This document shows, in pieces, positions 55,415-64,000 of a stretch of DNA of 64,000 nucleotides (its first letter is position 1; every line of letters starts with the position of its first letter). Position numbers and translations under genes: made by a program. The stretch is from Marsupella aquatica (lineage: Eukaryota; Marchantiophyta), in the NCBI GenBank assembly GCA_973895155.1, contig OZ316897.1, positions 12,896,001-12,960,000 of the forward strand, written 5' to 3'. The notes under the pieces were generated by a model. It did no database searches. It saw only the letters and a list, made by a program, of their open reading frames with translations, and had not been told where the DNA came from.

Positions 55415-57650
55415 TGCACAATCTCGGGCGCCAGCTTAATAGTGTGACCGGAAAAGGCCTGCACAAAGAATGAAAGTAAAAATTATGTCAATATGAAGAG
55501 GGAAATTTAGGGTAGTAAATAAGTGAATGAAACTAATAATTTGTAGACACACATTCAGGAGTTATTTCTTTGTTTTGTAAGCATCAATGTGCACTTCTTC
55601 AAGTCACAAAAAGTGCTTTTCAAACCTCCTTTGAAGAGGCCCCATAAAGTTTATACTTTGACCCTGTTCCATACTTACGACATCATTGTAAACAACATTG
55701 TATTTTCGTAATGTACCTTTCAGTATACTGAATGAACGACTGCAAAGCTAATACTCACTTTAAATACTCAGCTAATACTGAATGATCGACTGATCGACTG
55801 CAAAGCTTACAGCTCATACTCACTACTTGTAACTTTGCTCTTTGTTTTTGAGGTCAATGATTGGGTGCATTGGCTCAATGATTGTCAAACTCCAGCTACG
55901 GGGAAATCTAGATGAGAGTGAAGAAGATTCCTCAAGCTCTTGGAAGGAAAGTAAATGTACAGTCAGGCTCAAAGAAGGATTACATTGCAATCCTATTGAA
56001 AAGGACACAGAAATAGTCAATCAGGCAATCAAGCATCCAAGACAAGGGTTGCATTGATCAGGTATCCAAGACAAGATTGCATCAATTAGGCATTGTGGAG
56101 CGCAGGTATGGGGAGTACAGATTGCATCGATCAGGCACATTGTGAGTTCGACATTCTTTACACATTGGGGCTTCGGTTTTTTCGCACATTGAAAAGCAGG
56201 GAATGAGTTCGTCATACGTACCAAAAATTCTAATAAATGCAGATCACAATTGCAATGTCGTGCCAAGAGCGAGCAATGTGGATGAAATTGTAAGCACAGT
56301 CCCAGCACTGGCGGAGACAACAAACATAGTGACAAGCCGTCACTGTGCTGGAGTCCTTGAGCACTATGTGTGTTAAATGAGCTGGAGTTCGGAGGTTGCA
56401 GAAGTTCGCTGCAGGCTGGGAACAAGAGAAGTGAGCACTGTGCATGGTAATCCGGGAGTTTGAAGAAAGTAGAAGTGAGAAGCGAGCAGAGATTGCCGCA
56501 TGTAATCCGGGTTATTGAGGGACCTGTGACATTTTACAGGGACATCTTTTGCTGCAGGAGCTCCCGCATACCGGCCTGTATTCTCAAGGGGTGGAAACGA
56601 CAGAGGAGGACACGTTATTGAGTGGGAGCATTGCACGTAATGACTTGGAAGATTCTGTTTTTATTTGGTCACCTACTTTTTCCCTAAGTTTGTGGGCAGG
56701 TAAGGGCCGCTTTTTAAAGGACTTGCACATGCAAGATGACTCTAAGAGTACTTCCGAAAGGGGCTCACAAAGACCATTGAACTAATGTACGTAAAATTCG
56801 TGGGCCCAGGTCTCGAGCATAAAGTCTTTTTAGTTGCCATTAAGAGTGGCTAGTTGGCTACCTCCCAAATTTTGCTTTCGTTGCTAGCCACTCCCAAGTC
56901 CGCCACCTGCTGAGGCGACATAAAGAGTCAGAGCTCTCGCACTGATGGGGCCTCTTGCCTCCCAAGACTCTTGGGATGTACTTGATAGCCAGTGTGCTGC
57001 TTGCTAGAGATCAAGCTCACAAAGGCGATTTGCCCCACCTTGCGGCGGAAGTAAGATCCGGCCGATCTGGTTTGCGTGGCTGAGAAAATCTCTGGAATCC
57101 GTGCGTGAGGAGAGTGATGGATAAAGCAAGAAAAATTATTATGACGACAAAAGATGCTGATATTAGGGGGCCTTTACAAGAAGGTGGGGACCGTTCAATC
57201 TCTCTCTCCATAGCAAAGCTGATGATCATTTTTTTTCACAAAAGTTAAAATATCTGAGTCAAAATGTGGCAGGTTTGAAAATAATCAATGTAACTCCCTC
57301 AAAATAAGCTGCCGTTTGCTCCAAGTTTTTAGATCACCTCAAGAAGAGATCTAAGTTTTTGACAAAAAATCTTGCACACCTCAGGGGAAAAAAGGGACCC
57401 ACAAGGGGCCCACTGACAAATGACTAGGTTCGGTAATGCTTTTGGTTCATTGTGCTCCCAAGTTCATGTAAAGTGAAGTGTGGCCAGTTCCCACATATCA
57501 ATGGCTAGGATTGCATCTTTCACTTAGAAAAAAAATAGAATTCCTACCCCCAAGTTCTTGTAAAGCCACCCTAAGGTTAAGGTAGGCAGCTATTCCTTTA
57601 TGGGAAGTATGTATACAGTCTACCAATGTATGATGAGAAACAGTATAACA
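55415..57650. other. Gene-free stretch
   Basis: No recognisable gene. Short internal repetition of GCATTGATCAGGYATCC / CATCRATYAGGCA around 56025-56130. The rest is unique-looking intergenic sequence. Confidence 0.45.
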
Positions 57651-57970
57651 TAATAGGGCGTGTCAAAATATAACATAATAAAGAGTGTTATTATTTTTAT
57701 TTTTTGTACATACCACCCTTATGGAGTACATATTTTGGTAACTCATAGTAAATCTGTAGGGTCCGGATAACAACACATCAAAATATGTCATATAAGGTGT
57801 ACGATATCCCTGTATACCATGATAAATCTAGTTATTTTCTTTCAATCAATGAATCAACCACACCACATTTTGATGTGTGATTACCGGCAGGGAAATCTGT
57901 GATGAATGTAAGAATGTTTTATGTCCCCAACCATAACTAAGTTATAACTATACTTTAACACGCCCTAATA
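57651..57970. mobile_element. MITE-like element with TAGGGCGTGT ends
   Basis: TAATAGGGCGTGTCAAAATA on the left is matched in inverse orientation by TATTAGGGCGTGTTAAAGTA on the right. The 320-bp body has no coding capacity. TAA/ATAA flanks are compatible with a TWA target, as used by PIF/Harbinger-type elements, but the exact duplication is ambiguous. Part of the interior (ACATTTTGATRYGTGRTTACCGGCAG) also occurs near 11889-11920. Confidence 0.65.
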
Positions 57971-58780
57971 AAAACTATACATGTCATAAGGGATGAGGGG
58001 TGGGTCTTAATATTACCTTAAATTGCCTAAAAGGAGTCCCAGACTTCTTTCTTTCTTACATTCTTTTTTTCTACCATGAGACTTTGCTCCACAATGATAG
58101 GAAAAAGTACTAAAATTGGTTAAATCTGGTGTTTCTTTCATGGCTAGTGGCTCTTTAAAAGTTGTTAAACATTGACTAAACTTATTTTATTGTGTGACAG
58201 CATAGTGAATACCCAATTATTGCACTAGCAAAAACACTAGGCTAGCAGACCATATATTCATAGGCTTATGTGTCTAGGTATGAATGAACCAAAAACTGCA
58301 AGGAAGCCCAGACAACTATTCTACCAGGCTTGGTCAATTTGGTTGCTTGGGATGATTTCTTGTGAGACTATACTGCATAGTTGGAAATTGATGAAGTAAG
58401 AGGAATGGCCCCACTTCTGCATAGGTATGGCACTGAGTACAATTCATTCTTCAGAATGCGGCCTTCACCAGAAACAGTGTGATTCATCTCCAGCCCATAT
58501 TTTTGTTGGAGAGCCTATTTTTGTTGGAGAGTCTCTACTCGAGGAATGGGACGTATGGGTGAAACTGTACGTGGCACAACCTGAGGGCTGTTGTTTGCCA
58601 GCACATTTGGAAGGTCACTTGGTTTTGGTCAAGGTGATGCGGAGTCTTGCAAGATCTGTGGTGTTTTGCTCTTCTTCGGGTCAGTCATCTTGCACAAATT
58701 TTTCTAGTACTCAAAAAGAGACAATTTGAAAAAGTGCAATTAGCTGAACTTAATTTTTAGTTTTCTATTTCTTTTTCCAA

Positions 58781-58874
58781 ATTTGAGCTGCTCATGCATG
58801 GATTCATATGTATCAGTTTATTGAAAGAGAGTCCGATATGAGTCCATATGAATACATGCATGAGCAGCTCAAAT
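58781..58874. repeat. Inverted repeat with 30-bp arms
   Basis: Arms 58781-58810 and 58845-58874 pair at 29 of 30 positions (core GAGCTGCTCATGCAT). A third, direct copy of ATGCATGGATTCATATG follows at about 58875. It is hairpin-forming, with a loop of 34 nt. Confidence 0.8.
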
Positions 58875-59293
58875 ATGCATGGATTCATATGAATATGGAT
58901 TCTGCACCGACAACAATGCCTCCTCCAATCCCCAAGAGTCTGAGGGTTCATATGCATTGGGTAAAAGGAAATTAGAAAGCACTACCACTTGAATTTGGAA
59001 TCTACTTGCTGATGCTCATGATTTCAATAGCCGTACCAAATGAAGGTTTTAGTGCTCATTTTTGGCAATTAGCAATAACTTTTATTTGGCCAAGCCATAT
59101 GTACTTCCATGGTGCTCACTTTTCCATTTACAAAGCTTTTTAAGACCCTTTGAATTTAGCATAGAATACACAAAACTAGGTTCAGAATAAACACCTGCTC
59201 AAATTGAAACTATTATTTACAAAAAATGTTTATTCATTTCAATGCGTTTGTGATTCCTTTTCTATGGAATCTAACAATTCCCGCTTTTTAGTT

Positions 59294-59375
59294 ACATTTT
59301 TTTCAGTAGTGGGATCTGAACCCACTACTTTCACCTCCCCTGAATGGTACGCTACAAAAATGTGCTATACCCTGT
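59294..59375 (-). repeat. tRNA-like SINE head
   Basis: On the minus strand GGGTATAGCAC...GTAGCG resembles a tRNA D-arm/A-box. GTGGG-TTCAGAT-CCCAC forms a perfect T-arm with a B-box-like GGTTCAGATCC, followed by an A-rich run. There is no clear anticodon stem or matched acceptor stem, so it is not a functional tRNA; a tRNA-derived SINE is likelier. Confidence 0.35.
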
Positions 59376-60369
59376 TTATTCCTAAATCCAATAGTGAATG
59401 GCCTGAAGCCACCCCCTTGCACCCTGCCTTCCCTCCGGAAAAAACAATCTGAGCTTAGTCCATTTCATGTGACTCGGGGAGGATGCAGGAGAGGATGAAA
59501 GCAGGCGGCCTACACTCACCTAGGTCAGCCTGAAGACAAACAAGGTCCAAGGACAAAACTCCTGAGTGAAATGAAGGTAACGCAGGTGAACAGGGTCTGG
59601 TAGTGATGATGGTGCCTTGCAAATGAACCTGAAATGGTAGGGGAACCCTCCTTGACCTCCATGAGAGATGAAAGTGAAAAAGATCTATCCTCAACAAGGA
59701 TTCTATCACCCAGCAATGAGAATGGTGCCCATGCTCCCAAAGAGGCCGAAGGCACTATGCTCAAACCACCATAAGAAATACTTAGAAGTGATGATCTCAC
59801 GCAGATGAGAGCAAAGAACCATGACCTAAAAGGGAGGAAAAAGTCATAACCTGAAACAACTACTGTAAACTAATTACGACAATTTGTTGAGCACGGGTGT
59901 CCTGCAATGTTGGACGGACAAGCCTACTGTTTGAGAAAGTGGAACACAGTGCCATTAACACGTAATGTCACAGTGGGATATGAGTCACCACAGAGTCAAA
60001 CATGTTTTGCAAGTTCCCAAAGATGAGACAATCTTATCATCATGTTTTTTAAGGGATTTGGGATCGAGGTAGCCACTCTAGCTTTCATTTATGTACTACC
60101 CAAGGTTAGTTTCAGTGGCAAGCAAGATTTTCAGTTGATAAGAAGCAAGAGTTTCAGTCGATAAGGATAAGGTGATAATTAAAAATTGAGCCATGGAAGG
60201 AGGACAGATGGATTGAGGAATTGGGAGCAAACTATAGAGTTGATAGGAAGAAGTGCACAAAAGAATGTGAAATAAATTCCTCTGGAGGGAAATTGGACCC
60301 CTCCATGTGGCCAAAGACACACCCTACCAAGAGGAATAATCAAATATACAGAGTGTAGGGAGACCCTGG

Positions 60370-60630
60370 ATTCTCTATTATTTTCCCCAAGCCGTTCAGA
60401 TGTAGGGGTAGGTGGTAACTTGCATTCAACATACATGAGGAGGAGGTGATGATCTGGAAATGTCAGAGTGAGGAGAGTGGTGAATTTACCAGGGTTCAAT
60501 GGCAGGTGAGGCACCTTGACGCCTCCGCCCCTCATGACATTTCCAGATCATCACCTCCTCCTCATGTATGTTGAATGCAAGTTACCACCTACCCCTACAT
60601 CTGAACGGCTTGGGGAAAATAATAGAGAAT
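60370..60630. repeat. Perfect 96-bp inverted repeat
   Basis: 60370-60465 and 60535-60630 are exact reverse complements over 96 bp, with a 69-bp spacer. Diverged direct relatives of the arm occur at about 60770-60900, so the arm belongs to a local repeat family. Perfect identity implies a very recent event, or an assembly artefact at a palindrome. Confidence 0.92.
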
Positions 60631-60909
60631 CCGCCCCTCATGAGGTAGCCAGTTGTCAACCGTGTGGAGTTCAAGTTTAGCAATTGTTTAAAAGGACCAA
60701 TCCATGTGTCCGAGGACACATCCTACCAGGAGGAAGGATTCAAATACGCAAGGGGAAAGGAGACCTTGAATTCTCTACTATTTTCCCAGCCGTTAAGATA
60801 CAGGTGGTAGCTTAGATTCTCTATTATTTCCCCCAAGCAGCTACGATATAGGTGGTAACTTGCATGCAACATCCATGAGGAGGAGGTGGAGAGCTGGGAA
60901 ACGTCAGGG

Positions 60910-62370
60910 TGATAAGACTGGTGACTTTACTGCAGGGGCCTATGGCAGATAGGGGCAACTTCACGGCCTCACCACCACTCAGGAGGGTGGTCATTTGTCA
61001 ACAGCTTGGAGTCCAATTTTTAGCAAAGTTTCTTTTTGAGTTGCACTTTTGTTTCTTTGTGCCTCTTTTTTTGCCTTGGAGCATGCTGAGTGCATGACTT
61101 GCCTGGCCGAGCTGGAGTGATGGATCAATTGTGTGGAATGATTAGTGATGACCTGACTGAGGAAGGCTGGTAGGCAACTTGAAATTCCTGCCTTCCCCAC
61201 GCGGCCACGCGGTCTGTATGATTTAGTACTTTATCCTGTCCAGCTCTCTCCCACTGTCCAATTTTCAAGCGAGTAGTTCTTGCTCTACAGTAGCGTTTTC
61301 TGGGTGCCGGAGGACTGGTTGTCCATTACAGCCAGCCAGCCACCTACTCTACTTCTCTTTCTGCCCGCAAAGGACAGGATACCCAAATCAATTCTCAACT
61401 GTATGCCTCAGCGTATTTTTTAAGGTTTTTTATTTTTAGCCAGTGTGGCGAATGTTTCCTTCTCTGAGGGAGGAGATTCTAAGAATATTCTCTGTCAAAT
61501 TTTATTAAATTAAATTGTTTCCATCTCAGTCTCTTTAGAATTGAGCTCTGCAATCTCCATGCAACAATCCGTGTAGCACGACCACAAGTAGACAACGATA
61601 TACATCGACAAGTTGCAGGACAAGGAAAGTTGGCAGAATACAGATTTGTAATTACCCTGGTTCAATGTGAGTAGTACTATTGTAGCTTCAGTTCCAGTGG
61701 TAGGGATCCGCCCACGCTGATATACATCAACCAGTTGCAGCAGGACAAGGGAAGTGCCTGGTCAAACTCCTCGTAAATTTCAATATTCACACTGGTACAG
61801 TTGTCGCCTCATGTTGCCCGGAAGAAAGGCCGAACTGGTAGTAAGCCCTTCACAATGCAGGCCCTAATTGTCTCACATACCAGTGGATCACATTATCACT
61901 AAATGAAACGGACTGGGTGACCCTGCGCCAGACCTGTGGCACCAATCGATGCATTTTCAAAGACAAGGGCCAGAAACTTTCTAGCCCTCTGGATTTCTAA
62001 AGGCAAGTGCCCGACATTTGATTTATGGAAAAACTAAACATAAATTGTAAACTTGTCATAAACTCTATAATAATTGAGAGAAATAGGGAACCAGAGTGGT
62101 GTTGGATTATGTTATCAGGATAAAATTATGTTTTCCTCAAAAGTGCAAAAAGCCCCATGTTTGAGGGTTCTCACATGCGATTGGTCACACACCGTGATCA
62201 CCTGCCGAGATTTAAGGAGATGTCCTACTGACAGAAACACTCTGACTCCTCATTTTATTATTTGCCACCCTTGCTCAAAGTTTTACATCAAACTGCCAAA
62301 GTCAACACTTTTCCGTCCGGACAGGTTGCATGCAATTTGGATTTTCACGTGCAATGATTTAATGCGCGGC
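60910..62370 (+). repeat. Right copy of the long diverged direct repeat
   Basis: Same orientation as 1-1250 and collinear, with indels. The right copy has extra segments at about 61410-61515 and 61955-62195. The second of these begins with the hairpin AGGGCCAGAAACTTTCTAGCC (61966-61986 region). Confidence 0.8.
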
Positions 62371-64000
62371 GGCTGCTATCATTTGGGGCAATGCAGGCTT
62401 GCAGGAATGCAGGGTGAGAAGGCGAGGTTCGGATACGAATCGAACGCAAAATGTTAATTTCCGTGCTTCCAGGAGGCGAGCATTTTAGGGGCCAAAAATG
62501 CGCTATCCCTGCCAGAGTCGACTACGGTGTTCGAAATGTTGCGGGGTGTTTTTTCCAGAAAAAGAGTCTAAAGAGAGAAAATATTCAATATTTCACAAGA
62601 AAAATACAAATACCCCAACTTATTTTGTAGGATACCCTAAAGTGTAATTTGCACGTGTTTGAATTAATTTGAAATAATTTCTCACTCACTTCAGTAATTC
62701 AACAAAAACATTTTGAACATTATCATGTGATACATAAAATCATTCACATATGAATTATGTTTTTAAAATATTCTAACAAAATTCATATTTTTTCTCCACT
62801 TTTTGAAATTTAAAAACTATTTGGTCCTTCATTTTTGTATACAATATTTTGAAAATTTTCAATCCTTGAAATCACAAGAATTCTACTCATGAGTGAAAAC
62901 TCACAAAATATTTCCTACACCGAACAGAAAAAATTCAAAGAGCAAAACATAACGTTCAAGCAAGATTGAGAGTAAAACACATTTATATACCAAATCAATG
63001 AAGAAGCAAAAAAAGTTGACCAAAATAAATCATCTTGAAAAGTGTGAATGTTTTTTTTCTCTCCTTACATAGTTTTTTTTTCTCTGTACGGTTCCGTAAA
63101 GTGAAAATTTCTCCCCTTATCTACAAGCCAACCAGAAATGTCCAACTGTACTTTTTGTTGGCTCATAGACACTGGGAGAAAATTTGTACTTTACTCAGCC
63201 AATACTTTTAAGTTTCAAGGAAAGAAGAGGCCAACCTGAAGGATTAGGTTAGTCATCTGGGAAGAATGTTGTTACTCCATATCTATGAGTTTCAACCATG
63301 GCCAAGTAAGTCTGCATGTTGGTTCAACTCCTCCATTGATGGATTTACTCTTCCCAATGGATTTGACTCGTTTATCATTGGGACATGGGCCTTGATCACA
63401 AGAGACAAGCACCTCCTTCTTGCCTTCTATTTTTATGAAATTTATTAGTCCACTCTAATTGAGATAGGGAGTATATCATTCTGAGGTGGGTGGGATCCTC
63501 AAAGGACAAATCGTGCATCCCTCAATGGCAAAATTAGAGATGTTATGGAGCAACTAGAGGCCTGGTGTTGACTGCTGAACAAACAATTACCCCCAAATGT
63601 TGACATGCTTAAAGTTACTAATTATATAGGTCTACAAGTCCTTTATACCTCTACATCCTTCAATGCTTGTCTTTTGGATTGGAAAATATTGGGCATCCAA
63701 GCACAGGATAGTATTGGGCTTAAAAGTGTCTTTCTTGTTGAATCATGATGAAAATGTTTATGTTTGTGCATCCTGCAATGCTTGTCTTTTGGACAATATT
63801 GGCCTTAGAAGTGCCTTTCTTGTTGAATCATAATGAAACTGCAAGTACTCCTCAAGGTTGTAAGAGCTGACAGTTTATTTCTTTGCAGGTTCTACAAAAA
63901 CACTCTTGTGCCACTACTCTCAATGGAACGTTAATATATTTACTAATGTGTCAAAAATATTTATAACTGACTCTTTGGTAGAAGTTTTGGGATTCAAAAT
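62371..64000. other. Gene-free AT-rich stretch with one tandem duplication
   Basis: No gene recognised. About 63650-63760 is repeated, shortened, at 63768-63838 (AATGCTTGTCTTTTGGA and CTTTCTTGTTGAATCAT in both). Confidence 0.5.

Larger units (their letters stand above)
57971..60369. other. Gene-poor stretch
   Basis: No convincing protein-coding gene. A plus-strand frame at 58427-58729 (100 codons, with a duplicated VGEPIFVGE) is not recognised. It contains the palindrome at 58781-58874 and the SINE-like sequence at 59294-59375. Confidence 0.4.

Overview
The window looks like nuclear DNA of a land plant. Genes carry short GT-AG introns and plant-type promoters, coding density is very low, and most recognisable genes belong to transposable elements (hAT, PIF/Harbinger, MITE-like and foldback elements). 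No ribosomal, photosynthetic or other housekeeping gene could be recognised. Bacterial-type (beta-class) DNA methyltransferases and DUF7869-like proteins would fit a seed-free lineage (bryophyte, lycophyte or fern), but that assignment is inference.

Layout. 1-18.8 kb: gene-poor repeat sequence with foldback elements, tandem duplications, and a pair of ~1.1 kb direct repeats (12781-13941 and 15583-16630) that flank a frameshifted alcohol-dehydrogenase-like pseudogene (about 14816-15358, minus). 18.86-44.87 kb: the notable part, two large unusual DNA elements, one inside the other. The inner element (element 2, 22975-36925, 13951 bp) has inverted ends starting AACACGATTTYGGACCGA and a 4-bp duplication GTAG on both sides. 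It sits inside an older element (element 1) whose halves are about 18862-22974 and 36926-44871 (about 12 kb once joined), bounded by a 19-bp perfect inverted repeat. 44.9-64 kb: gene-poor sequence with a broken hAT transposase (50.3-51.8 kb), a two-gene PIF/Harbinger element (52.7-55.4 kb), a MITE-like element, perfect and imperfect inverted repeats, and a second diverged copy of the sequence that opens the window.

The two large elements share a plan. Each encodes (i) a DUF7869-like protein with three spaced acidic/His motifs, the best transposase candidate, and (ii) a long protein with a ParB/sulfiredoxin-like domain followed by a beta-class amino-methyltransferase domain. Element 1 also has an FCP1-like HAD phosphatase gene; element 2 has an F-box-like gene and a cysteine-containing gene. 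Each element also carries its own dispersed palindrome: CTCGAGAYNRTCTCGAG only in the two halves of element 1, and CGATAAATTTATCG only in element 2, where it usually follows GRAATR at exactly 7 nt. The palindromes lie mainly in introns, leaders and intergenic gaps. The pattern suggests a self-modifying or self-marking transposon system in which the methyltransferase/ParB protein (or the transposase) recognises its own element through these sites. That function is inference; the nested structure, the motif partition and the domain content are read from the sequence.

Most element genes carry one or a few in-frame stops or frameshifts. Every in-frame stop seen can be explained by a C-to-T change (CAG/CAA/CGA to TAG/TAA/TGA), which fits deamination of methylated, silenced copies. 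The palindrome counts were made by eye and should be recounted by computer.
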